Assembly: GCF_004359215.1 (NCBI RefSeq)
Contig: NC_090610.1
Location: 12,741,896-12,758,646, forward strand
Direction: 5' to 3'
From: Bremia lactucae
Lineage: Eukaryota; Oomycota; Peronosporomycetes; Peronosporales; Peronosporaceae
DNA length: 16,751 nucleotides
Of the stretch, positions 7,684-15,792 are shown one piece after another. A program made the position numbers and the translations under genes. The notes under the pieces are model-generated. The model was not told the origin of the DNA and did no database searches. It worked only from the letters and a program-made list of their open reading frames with translations. Within the stretch, counting starts at the first letter, position 1, and the number at the start of each line of letters is the position of its first letter.

Positions 7684-8960
7684 CTAATTGGATGTATTCC
7701 GATACGGCGTAAGCAAGCCAGCGTATAATACTGGGTGGGTACGCAGCTTGCACGGAAGGATTCGCGTATGAGCAAGTTTCCTCTTGGCAATGACCGTAAA
7801 TGGTCCAATAAATCGTGGACGCAATTTGGTTTTAAAGACAGCAGAAACTTTAGTTGCAGGTATGTGTTGTTTAGCAAAACTCGGTCCCACACTATAATAC
7901 AAGTATTGCTATCAGGATCCTCTTGTCCTTTGTTTACTTGGCTGTCAGTCATTGTGCCATGCACAAGTTGTACGACATTTAATCGCGTTGCGAGCACAGC
8001 TGAGATCGGAAAGCCTCTTGGCTATGTTACCACATCAAGCCATGCATCTCGTAGTGGTAGCGTTGACTGAACGCGTGGGTGTGAGACCGTTCACATATAG
8101 CCTATAGAGGCATGAAAAGCGTTGATCAATGCAAACTCAACAAACTGTGAGAATTGCTTCCTAGCCCTACGATGTCTCAGCAGACAGACTGCGCAAAACG
8201 TCTTTAATGATGCTATTGACACTTTGAGTCTGACCATCGATCTGCGGATGATCCACTGTGAATATGTCCAATCTGGTGCAAAGCACCCGAAAGATCGGCA
8301 AGATGATTTTCCAGTGGCAGTTTTCTCTATTGGAGACAATTGGCACTGGAAACCCGTTTTTCAAATACGCGATCAATAAATAGCTTGGCTGTACTTTAAC
8401 CTTCAATGGTATCTGGCACAGCCGCTTCATAAGCAAATTCACTCATCGATCAACAAATACCACGATGTCCGTGTTGCCTTCCGAAACATTTGGTGGGCGA
8501 ACACAAATTCCAGACTGGTGGACTTCAAACATCCACTGGGTACAGGCAGACTGACAAGCGGCGAAGTCAAGTGTTAAGGGTTTAACACTCTTAAGACGTC
8601 TCACATATGTGCATATAAGTACAAACCCATTTGTAGAGTTTTAATAATTAATAAATTTGGCTTACCGATCTTTTGGTCTTCTCTCGTACGAGATGAAGCA
8701 ATTTCATTTTCCTCATAGAGGATCGAAACTTCAATTCCTCATCATAAGAAACTACTATGCTAGGAGGATCCGCTGCATCCGTACAATAACTCAAAAGGCC
8801 CTTATAGATAGAGTATCAATGTAACCATTATGCCGCCAACTTAAGGTCCGAGTCTTTATACGCATTGCTCTCAGGAGCTCGTAGCAAGACTTCTTGCAGC
8901 TCATCCTTGATATTTTCCGCATAGATTTAGTCAGTGATTGGCGTCGTATAGTTCGCCTCA
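7684..8960 (-). pseudogene. Gypsy integrase, decayed
   Basis: Integrase inserts element cDNA into the genome. Right to left: zinc-binding region remnant (DAADPPSIVVSYDEELKF at about 8720-8790, EKTKRSVSQIY, KLYKWVCTYMHICETS near 8600). Catalytic core (SLEFVFA at about 8500-8515, EGNTDIVVFVDR near 8450-8485, IVSNRE at 8323-8340, FRVLCTRLDIFTVDHPQIDG at about 8230-8290, VNSIIKDVLRS at about 8188-8220, VEFALINAFHASIGYM at about 8091-8140). C-terminal domain (SAVFKTKLRPRFIGPFTVIA, RKLRTHPVLYAGLL at 7690-7840). By position in the conserved blocks all three catalytic acids are replaced: D to E (8508-8510), D to N (8329-8331), E to K (8203-8205). Several stops and frameshifts occur. Confidence 0.9.
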
Positions 8961-9039
8961 AGAGCAAGCTCATTTTATATCTTCGTGGAAAAGGATCAAT
9001 CAAAGTATTTTGCATTCCAAATTTACACTCTACCTCAAT

Positions 9040-9335
9040 GTATACTCATTAAACAAAAGTAATCGGGCCATTTTCTGCGAGAGGTGGACTGACTGAGTCG
9101 CGGTACTAAGGACGCATGACCGGTATAGATCACAAAATGCTGTAAGCCAAGCATATGTACTCGAACTTGACAAGAGCATACTATAAAACAATTAGCTCCT
9201 TGTCATGAACTAGATTAGCTTTTTTTGCAGTAGAAAGCTGCCTAGACACAAACGCAGTAACGTTCCCGTCCAACCAATCTGTTTGTAACAGAGCACTGTC
9301 AATGCCCGATTAGTCACACACGACACTTAAAGTCC
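9040..9335 (-). pseudogene. Gypsy RNase H, decayed
   Basis: Degrades the RNA strand during reverse transcription. Right to left: VTAFVSRQLSTAKKANLVHD (about 9205-9265), then KELIVL*YALVKF, then in another frame SIPVMRP, the worn YTDHASLRTA block near 9100-9125, and SVSPPLAENGP, the worn SPHLSQRMARW block near 9070-9095. It sits directly between RT and integrase as expected. Stops and frame changes leave it non-functional. Confidence 0.85.
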
Positions 9336-9834
9336 GACAAGGATTACGCAGAGCCACAATCGGGGCATGGATGATGCTATCTTTTGCCGCTTTAAAATGT
9401 CATTATTGGTGCTTGTCCTGCACTATTCCTTTTCCATCTTAATGAAATGGATAATAGCCGAGCCATACCAGCGTGATTAAAGCTGTACTTGTGCAAGCAG
9501 TTGGCAAAGCCATTCCACTAACGCAATCTTTCTGGTTTGTTGGAACCGTTAAACCGAATACGTTAGCAGTGTCTGCTCTAAGACCTCGCTTCCCAACAAA
9601 GTTTCATAAAAAGCTTTTGCACCAAGAACGGATTTAGATATGTTAGAAGACAACTGTGCGCATTAACTGCTAGTTAGTGGTATATGTGATTATCCACCTC
9701 TGACCGAACCTGGTCCGCACGGCTATGGACACATATGTCATAAATATAGGTCTGAGCATAGCCTTCTAAAAGGGCGAAACATTCGCATGAGCAGTTGAGT
9801 ATAATTATCGACTAGTCCGAGAGCACTGTGTCTG

Positions 9835-9843
9835 CCCCCCCCC
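9835..9843 (+). repeat. 9-base C homopolymer
   Basis: Run of C in the dead RT. On the coding strand it is poly-G and adds a frameshift within the block preceding the ALDLVDGYYQ motif. Confidence 0.85.
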
Positions 9844-10001
9844 AATTGTTTTGTGGAACACCCTTTTCTTGATCGGTGCTTCTGCCGGTATAGTGGTAGC
9901 GTTAAGCTTATTATGCAAATGCGCCAGAAACCATTCGGCTTCTTCTAACAAAATGTCAGTGTCGATTGAGGAGACTTACTCTTGCGCACTTTTCGAGCTG
10001 C

Positions 10002-10084
10002 GCGCTTATATCCCAGATAATTTGTACCTTGTTTCCTTCGACCGTATGCTCTTGCCCATGAAGCTTCTGTAGCCTTCAATGTAG
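10002..10084 (-). other. About 80-bp insertion of unknown origin within the RT
   Basis: Between the family residues IIHDLFR (ends 10085) and AARKVRKSKSPQ (starts 10001) the minus strand carries about 80 bases with no gypsy counterpart beyond perhaps a few codons. One frame reads LKATEASWARAYGRRKQG, another LHGQEHTVEGNKVQ. Base composition is not AT-rich, unlike the mitochondrial insert at 14165-14269. Source not recognised. Confidence 0.5.
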
Positions 10085-10249
10085 ACGAAATAAATCGTGA
10101 ATGATTTCACACTGTTCCTCTGATAAGCGTCACAGTCGTGTTTTGTAGTATTTGGTTCCAGGACCTGGTCAATTTAATAATGTACACCTAAGACAGACGG
10201 TGGATTACGACACACTATGTCTTGAAATTCCTTGACCAATTGAAGTATT

Positions 10250-10735
10250 GAATCTCAAAAATTGACTATCCACTACGCGCACTAAGCACCGCTTTTGTGT
10301 CCCCAAAGGCGGCTTCATCTAGAATCGATGATAAGCTTAATTCGATGGCTGGTCGAATAATAAAAAAACGATAAGTCACCAGCCTTTAAGTCCTGGCCGA
10401 ACTCATCCCCGGTTAACCGATTATTTAACCTTTCTTCGCTCTTTACAAGAGCCGATGTTCAACCCGACATCCGTCGAGGAGTTATGTAAATTAAACTCAT
10501 CATCCGTAAATCAAATCACATGCTCTCCCGGGAATGCTTTGAATATTGCCAGCAGTGTCACGACCGTCAAGCCATCTCGGCCGACCTCACTCGGTGGATT
10601 AAAAAGTGCCATTTACGTGCATTCTAGGGATCTCTTCATTGATGTCTCGGCCCTATCTCTACAATGCTATCAGCATTTGGAGATTTACAACGAGTATCAC
10701 TTAACGGAGTACAAGTTTGACCTCTAAGGCCCAAG
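10250..10735 (-). pseudogene. Gypsy linker between protease and RT, decayed
   Basis: Directly upstream of the RT on the minus strand. Nucleotide similarity to two other places shows what it is. 10453-10727 aligns with 14620-14930 (shared ACATCCG(T/A)CGAGGAGTTA, TCGGCCGACCTCACTCGGTGG and CTACAATGCT(A/T)TCAGCATT strings). 10261-10440 aligns with 5966-6110 (shared AAGTC(A/G)CCAGCCTTTAAG). Reading frames are heavily broken. No independent function is claimed. Confidence 0.75.
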
Positions 10736-11280
10736 ATTTGGAAGGCCCGGCCAACTTGGATATGTCAAACTTTATTTCGTCGCGTCGTCATCGAAGCGGC
10801 AAGCTTCAATTGCATCGTCAAATTCGATAAACTATACAACAAAGAAGTCTCCTTCGACTGTCTTAAACTTGGACAAATCATTTTATAAGCTTCCGGTCGA
10901 TGCAAATGCGGCGGCCCGCCAGCAGCATGCAAAATGCTGCTGTCTCAACAGCTCAAAGTGTTGAGCACCTTGCTATCTCGAGAGCTGTGGCTGTTAAGAA
11001 CCTTGCTGGTGAAGCAATTGTAATTTCTGCCGCGCCAAATTCACGTTGTTTAAGCTCGGTGATAGCCGCAAGTTGATCGTTCTTGTGTAATGGGCAGAAA
11101 ATTGCGCAAACGGCTGGACCATTTACGGTCGAGCTCATATGTTCAACCGCTTTCCATTCGAGATCACTTAATTGAGTGAACAAATCACGCGTAGCATGGA
11201 AGCTCCATTCTTTTTATCCAACATTGACATGTTGGATTGCACGTACGTGGTCATTGAACGGGCTTTGAAGTGCTATTAGG
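10735..11280. other. Unresolved stretch between LTR and pol linker
   Basis: If the LTR at 11281-12173 is the 5' LTR of the minus-strand element below it, this is where leader and gag should be. I recognise no gag or protease motif. A 76-codon minus frame (10953-11183, ATG at 11181-11183, includes HMSSTVNGPAVCAIFCPLHK) and a plus frame from about 10899 to 11083 (includes AVAVKNLAGEAIVISAAPNS) are both open. The stretch holds two strong inverted repeats: 10920-10942 (stem 9) and 11216-11237 (stem 8). Confidence 0.4.
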
Positions 11281-12173
11281 TGTAACGGGGCACCTTTCGA
11301 ATGTACTGCCTCAGAACTAGCAAATTTACACTGATCACAGTGAAGGTCAAGGTGCCTCGGAGTTGTAGATATGATTGGCTTCTATAGGACGTCCGACGAT
11401 GACGACTCGGCATCATCGGCCTCCAAGAAATGAAGATCTACGAACAAGGATTAAAAGTCGTCAATGGCTACCTTTTTCTCACGCTCTCCTCCAACTCCAG
11501 ACGGCACGGGATTGGATTCGCGGTCGCACCCCCATGCGACTACATCCCACAAAGTATTATGCTAAATCTGACTGCATCGGCGTGCTACAGCTACAGCTGC
11601 ACGACATCAGACGTATAAACGTCATCAAGGCCTTCTATCTCCACAGGGGGTTCGAGCTACACGACGTGATGACTTCTACGCTGACGTCCAGGACACAGCC
11701 GACTCACTCCCGCGAAGAGACCTCACCTTCATCACCGGAGACTTTATCGCCTAGTTGGGTCGCCGCGCAACGTATAAAAAATTGCTCGGCAACTTCGCAC
11801 GCGGGATCCGCAACCGCAACGAACACGCTCTCGCACACTTTTGTGAGGTGAGCCGACTTTTTGCAACCAATACTAATTTCGCCAAACGCGACAGATACCT
11901 CACCACCTGGCACGGAAGCCCTACCGGGCCCTTCTTCAACAAGATAGATACATCTTGTACTCCCAGAACGTCCGTAAACTCTGGGAAACTCTGCATAGAA
12001 CAGCTGATTAGTCTGTGGAATAAATTGATATAATGGTCTATACCTATTTATGGATAAGAATTCTGAAAATTACTATATAAAGTAATATCCTCCAAATATT
12101 ATCTACCTTTTAGATAATATATTAATTAACAACCTTTAAGTGTTAATTTCATGTAGCGATACACCCCGTTACA
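11281..12173 (-). repeat. LTR with its middle replaced by LINE sequence
   Basis: Ends TGTAACGGGG (11281) and CCCCGTTACA (12173), the same 10-bp terminal inverted repeat as at 1470-1909. 11281-11360 matches the reverse of 1909-1830. 12025-12173 matches the reverse of 1615-1470 closely, including the AATATATTAATTAACAACC block. The 215 or so LTR bases expected in between are gone, and about 660 bases of LINE endonuclease sequence stand there instead. No matching target-site duplication is visible (CTATTAGG before, CGCATATA after). Orientation is reverse of the 1470-1909 LTR, in line with the minus-strand gypsy copies nearby. Confidence 0.8.
11365..12020 (+). pseudogene. LINE endonuclease (APE-type) fragment
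   Basis: Part of the apurinic-endonuclease-like domain that nicks the target DNA of a LINE. The plus strand reads MKIYEQGLKVVNGYLFLTL and RRHGIGFAVAP (11430-11535), IRRINVIKAF near 11608-11635, RDDFYADVQDTADSLPRRDL (about 11665-11727), and TGDFIA*LGRRATYKKLL (11734-11790). That is the GDFNAxxG block with N changed to I and a TAG at 11752-11754. It continues ARGIRNRNEHALAHFCEVSR and DRYLTTWHGS to about 11920. At least three frame changes occur. RT is absent, and there is no LINE 3' end or poly-A, so this is not an ordinary 5'-truncated insertion. Confidence 0.85.
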
Positions 12174-12181
12174 CGCATATA

Positions 12182-12604
12182 AGTGATCGTCATGAAATTG
12201 ACTGGGTTCCTGGAGCCAAATACTGTGTGACACGACAATGGCCTTTACCAAAGGAACAGTGTGACGTCATTGACAATTCCAACCGTGCTTAGCACGAGGC
12301 GGAATGGTACGAGAGAGCAAATCTCTACATTCGACACCGACATTCTGTGTCAAACATTTAAATGGTAAATGGCGCTTGTACATGCTTTTATACTTAATGC
12401 TGCCACTTTACCAGCACAACCCCCATTCCTAGAAATGGTGTTTTCAGAACAATATAGTGGGATGTACAATGTACAGTGCACTTGACTTAGTCGATGGTTA
12501 TTACCAACTGCTCATGCAAGCTCGCGATATCCCGCTTACAGCGGTTAGCACCCCAAGCTGTGTGCTATGGGAGTGGTTGGTTATGCCACAAGGAGTCACC
12601 ATGG
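12182..12604 (+). pseudogene. Gypsy RT N-terminal half (fingers and palm), decayed
   Basis: Starts 8 bases after the LTR end with DRHEIDWVPGAKYCVTRQW (12185-12241) and PLPKEQCDVIDN. It continues through a stop and frame changes (the PNGKWRLVHA block near 12355-12385, then TTPIPRN near 12418-12438) to a clean run YSALDLVDGYYQLLMQARDI (12472-12531), PLTAVSTPS, LWEWLVMPQG (to about 12596). That run includes the first catalytic Asp (ALDLVDGYYQ). Similarity stops at about 12600, before the YFDD site. Gag, protease and the rest of pol are absent on both sides. Confidence 0.9.
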
Positions 12605-12972
12605 TCTCTTTGCGGACTGTCTATAAGTATCAATGAACTCAAAGCGCCAGGCCAAAAGGAGGAGAGGTCAATAGCATGCTGGGCAGTTCAACGGATCCAG
12701 GGGTTCATAGAATCATTTGGCAACTAGTGCCCGATAGACCTCTCACAGGTCGCTGCGCAAGCCTTAGGAAGGCACTAGACGCTTTAAGATTAAAATGGGA
12801 ACTGCACTTTATTTGATTTATAAATCTATAACCTTACCCTAGCTAATTTAAAATAGATTTCGGCCGCCACATCTATATCTGGTGGCGACCGCATTTGTTA
12901 CCCATACGTTAATGGGATATTTGTGACTAATTAATTTAGAAAAGGATAAAAGGGTATTTTACCCATAAAGTA
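12605..12972. other. Unrecognised stretch, AT-rich with hairpins at its end
   Basis: No protein family seen. From about 12815 the sequence is AT-rich and holds paired elements: CGCCAC..GTGGCG around 12864-12886, CCCAT..ATGGG around 12901-12916, GGGTA..TACCC around 12952-12965. It could be part of an LTR or terminal region of another element, placed just before the ORF at 12974, but no terminal repeat can be matched in this window. Confidence 0.35.
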
Positions 12973-12973
12973 A

Positions 12974-13575
12974 ATGTACCACAACAACGGTTCTCCAACC
13001 AATGTGTGCCCCATTACTTCCTCCCCTATCAGACTGCTGACACCGAGTGACAACATTCGATTAATTTCCTCTTTGAGTTCGGAACGTAAACAGCTAATCG
13101 TTTGGTTGTGTTTTGCGTACCTTTGTCCCATGACGAATAAGCGTGAGCCACAGACTCTTAGTATCTTCTTCAACGATGAGGAGATGGTGGACTTTGAAAG
13201 TTACATTCCATCAGAAATGAGGAACAAGAGCGTTGCTCTTACACGCCTTCTCCTCCGGATGAAATCGGCATGCCCGAATTCGTTCTAAGATGCCGATGAT
13301 GTCTTAACTGCATTGAGCAAAATACAGGACCCTGAATCCAACATCATTAAGATTACGCTCGATGAAGACCAAGAGCGGGCAATCCTCATAGAGGAGCAAT
13401 CCTGTTGTCGAGATGCAGAAATAGCGAAAGCTAAGCTCATAGAGAATCCAGATTCACTCCACTTAGTGTGGAAAAACGTCTCAAAGAGATTGCGGGTCAC
13501 AGCTTTGCGATCTGGATCTCCGGTCCCACGGCGAGGACGCCGGAGGAGCTCGCTGCTCGCGACGCTCTGCATGAG
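12974..13575 (+). pseudogene. Unrecognised reading frame with one internal stop
   Basis: ATG at 12974, open for 104 codons to TAA at 13286-13288, then open in the same frame past 13575. The two halves read smoothly across the stop. The first includes SSERKQLIVWLCFAYLCPMT and IFFNDEEMVDFESYIPS; the second includes VLTALSKIQDPESNIIKITL, DEDQERAILIEEQ and RDAEIAKAKLIE. Charged, helix-prone composition and frame continuity suggest a recently inactivated gene or an element ORF. Beyond about 13575 the frame runs antisense to gypsy RNase H, so its own 3' end is lost or fused. No family recognised. Confidence 0.4.
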
Positions 13576-13985
13576 CGATACGTTACGCCAAAGTCAATAT
13601 CTGACACGTTTGCGTGATCAAGCCCGTGGGACTTTGGTGACCTCAATGAAGTCGCAGTGCTTAATGGCGCGTGGTCTGTATATATCACAAACGGCTTAGA
13701 GCCGAGCGGATGAACTCTGAATTTGACGAGAGGATACTTCATAGCAAGTAACTCTTTGTCATGAACTGGGTAGTTCTTTTCTGCAGCTATAAGCTGTCTA
13801 GACTCGAACGCAATCACACGTTTACGCCCATCATTATCTGTTTATAAAAACAAAGCACTGCAAATAGAAAAAATCCGATGCGTCACAGACGACACAGAAA
13901 GGCCAGTTTGGATTTGGCAGTGCCAGAATCAGGGCATGGATAAGACTATCCTTAACTCCTTGAAAAGCAATATGTTCTGTGCTAA
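13575..13985 (-). pseudogene. Gypsy RNase H and connection, second copy
   Basis: Right to left: family block for PILALPDPNRPF, worn, near 13880-13940; DGRKRVIAFESRQLIAAEKN (about 13771-13832); YPVHDKELLAMKYPLVKFRV (about 13710-13770); PLGSKPFVIYTDHAPLSTAT (about 13648-13708); then a poorly matching tail to about 13575. The 13650-13830 run is continuous and better kept than the copy at 9040-9335, so this copy is probably younger or under different decay. Integrase does not follow on its 3' side. Confidence 0.9.
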
Positions 13986-14525
13986 TCCATCACCATTCTG
14001 TATCCTTTTGAGGAGATTAGATAATGGCATAGCCATATCAGCGTAATCTACGCTATATTTGTGTTAATAATTGGCGAGACCCAACCGCTTACGCAGATAT
14101 TTTGGTTTTAGAAACCGGCCGATCTACTATGGCATTTTCATTAGCGGGATCCGCTCTAAGGCCTCCCTTTTTTTACTTTTTTACCCTCTTTTTGCAATAT
14201 TTTCTCGTTTTGTAATAATAAATCTTTACCCTTATAAGGTTCAGGTTTTTTATAATTCTTAATCATATGCACGCTTCCCAATGACGCGTAAGTAAGTAAT
14301 TTCTTCTGCGCCAAAATGTATTCAGATGCATTGGCATACAATTTATTCGTGCGCATACACTCGAGCACTGCTTGCAAATGGTCGAAATGGGCTTCCACAC
14401 CCGACGGACCCTGCTCCGCACGACTATGGATAATGTCATCAAAATATGTCTCTGCATAATCTCGATAAGGGCGGAATAGTTACGTCACTAGACGATTAAA
14501 TGTTGCCGGGGCGTTGGAAAGCCCC
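13985..14525 (-). pseudogene. Gypsy RT, second copy, missing its fingers and carrying a foreign insert
   Basis: Right to left: RQGLSNAPATFNRLVT (about 14482-14530), TYFDDIIHSRAEQG (about 14409-14450, both catalytic Asp kept but one residue fewer than the usual DDIFVHS), HFDHLQAVLECMRTNKLYAN (about 14330-14390), FGAEEITYLRVIGKR (to 14271), a foreign 105-bp insert, GLRADPANENA (to about 14130), and a worn connection domain (LGLANY.HKYS, YADMAMPLSNLL at about 14000-14090). Upstream, linker residues PASKRR join directly to PRQGLSNAP at about 14530, so the N-terminal third of RT has been deleted. Confidence 0.9.
14165..14269 (-). other. rpl6: Nuclear copy of mitochondrial DNA (NUMT): 3' end of rpl6
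   Basis: About 105 bp of strongly A-rich coding-strand sequence separates the two halves of an otherwise contiguous gypsy block (IGKR | GLRADPA). It translates on the minus strand as IKNYKKPEPYKGK then DLLLQNEKILQKEGKKVKKK. PEPYKGK (14225-14245) is most of the ribosomal protein L6 signature (Pro-Glu-x-Tyr-Lys-Gly-Lys-Gly), and the Lys-rich KEGKK tail is how L6 ends. High A+T fits organelle DNA. Oomycete mitochondrial genomes encode rpl6; fungal and animal ones do not. The residues after the signature (DLLL where GILY-like is expected) have drifted. No poly-A, LTR or duplication flanks it. Confidence 0.8.
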
Positions 14526-15060
14526 TGTCTTGGAGAAGAGAAGATCCGCCTCTTAGAGGCCGGTACATTCTGGTCCCCAAATTTTCGAGCCTGTATTGGT
14601 TCTATACCAGAGATGATGTCCAATTCGACATCCGACGAGGAGTTAGGCAACTCAACTTCCTTGTCCAGCGACCGTTCACGTGTCACTTTACGTGCATTAG
14701 AAGAGTATGACCCAAATTCCCTGGTGAACCGCCAATAATGTCACTATTGACACTCAGTATGTGCCACCTCGGCCGGCCACACTCGGTGGACTTAGACCTG
14801 CCACTCCACGTACCTCAGGGATATTTTACCCTTGATGACTCGGTATTAGGCCTACAATGCTTTCAGCATTCAGTGAATCAATATTACAACGAGTGTAACT
14901 CGACGGAGTACGTGCTGTTCCACTTACTTCTTCTGAGTCGGGCTCAGAATTAATATTTTCAACATTGGAGTTTATTAACTCAGGCATTCTTACGTCTAAA
15001 ACACTGACAGATTCAGTCTGTGATCCGCGCCAATAGCGCTTTTGTTGCCTAGCAAAGGTG
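14525..15060 (-). pseudogene. Gypsy linker between protease and RT, second copy
   Basis: Minus-strand frame SLDKEVELPNSSSDVELDI then ISGIEPIQARKF (about 14575-14672), preceded by a worn stretch to about 15060 containing INSNVENINSEPDSEEVSGT (about 14925-14985). 14620-14930 aligns base for base with 10453-10727, which identifies it as the same element region. The SLDKEVE bases recur at 3529-3549 inside the LINE. Confidence 0.8.
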
Positions 15061-15415
15061 GGTTCATAAACTCTCCAAAACTTTGCTAGGAACATTGCGC
15101 GTGACGCCTAAGGTCTTCGACATCCAATCGATCCATGGCTCATGGCGTTCAAGCCAGGCCATACCAACGATGAGATCATATTTCGAATCCAAAACAAGGA
15201 CGAGACAGCGTTCCATAGTGTCAAAGTCCAGAAATTATATACATAAGTTCAACGGAACTTTAAGAACAGTGACACGTCCCAGTCGCTAAGCGAACATTTA
15301 TTGTATCACTGTCATGCGCTTAAAGCGCCTCAAAGTATTGTTGATTTTTCATAAGGGAAAGGCGACAAACATACGTACTAGACGCTACTGAGTCAATTAA
15401 AATTGACCATGGCTT
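15060..15415 (-). pseudogene. Gypsy aspartic protease, second copy, active site mutated
   Basis: Protease that would mature Gag-Pol. Right to left: SILIDSVASSTYV (about 15373-15410), the DSGAS active site with Gly replaced by Val (D at 15392-15394, V at 15386-15388); RLSLMKNQQYFEAL; DSDTINVRLATGT (about 15279-15318); and a closing block with DLIVGMAWLERHEPWIDW-type spacing, read as SHRWYGLA*TP*AMDRLD or, in the better frame, KYDLIVGMAWLERHEPWIDW (about 15126-15185). At least two frame changes lie between 15190 and 15330. Assignment rests on the catalytic motif and the flanking family blocks. Confidence 0.85.
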
Positions 15416-15667
15416 ATCAAAGCCCCTCAAAGTCGCTTGAGCGACTAACAAGCCAGGCTTGTACTCAAGCCCAGTGCCATTACGGACCGAGCTTATTGGG
15501 TTCTAGACCCTGCTTAATTTCACATTCGAGAGGTTTAACAGAGCCTAGGTCTTCCCCAGTAGGGCGCCCCGCACCTACTCGGTATCGTCGTTTTCCCGCA
15601 CCGTACCAGATTTCTGGCAAAGATCGGAATTGGTGCTCTTTCAAGCTTCATGCGTATTGCTTAGGGG

Positions 15668-15709
15668 ACAGGCCGGACGTAAATGTTTCGTGCTTCCGCA
15701 CATAAGCCA
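15668..15709 (-). pseudogene. Gag zinc knuckle with its first Cys lost
   Basis: Minus strand reads WLMCGSTKHLRPAC. This fits the nucleocapsid zinc knuckle spacing Cx2Cx4Hx4C exactly, with Trp (TGG, 15707-15709) in place of the first Cys. It lies between gag and the protease as expected. Between it and the protease (15420-15660) frames are broken and nothing else is recognised. Confidence 0.7.
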
Positions 15710-15792
15710 TCTACGAATGTTCCTATGCCGTTCCACAGCTTGAAAACCCTCCTCCTTCCTCAACGAGGCTTTGGTCCATGGGTTTCGGTCTA

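Larger units (their letters stand above)
9335..10250 (-). pseudogene. Gypsy reverse transcriptase, decayed, with a small insertion
   Basis: Right to left: KEFQDIVCRNPPSVL (about 10195-10240), the EIDLVPG-like start of RT, an 80-bp foreign segment (10002-10084), KSKSPQSTLTFC*KKPNG (about 9920-9980), NNWGGQTQCSRTSR, the worn NNM..CT.YSALDL block at 9800-9850, and TYIYDICVHSRADQVRSEV (about 9690-9755). At 9737-9748 the active site YFDD reads YIYD, so one catalytic Asp is lost. The remainder to about 9335 is a heavily mutated connection domain. A run of nine C at 9835-9843 shifts the frame. Confidence 0.85.

Noticed and set aside
9851..10072. Plus-strand 73-codon ORF with a hydrophobic start
   Set aside because: Antisense to the gypsy RT (KSKSPQSTLTFC block), apart from the small insert.
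13313..13699. Full 128-codon plus-strand gene to 13699
   Set aside because: From about 13575 it is antisense to well-kept RNase H (FVIYTDHAPLSTAT), so only the 5' part can be real.
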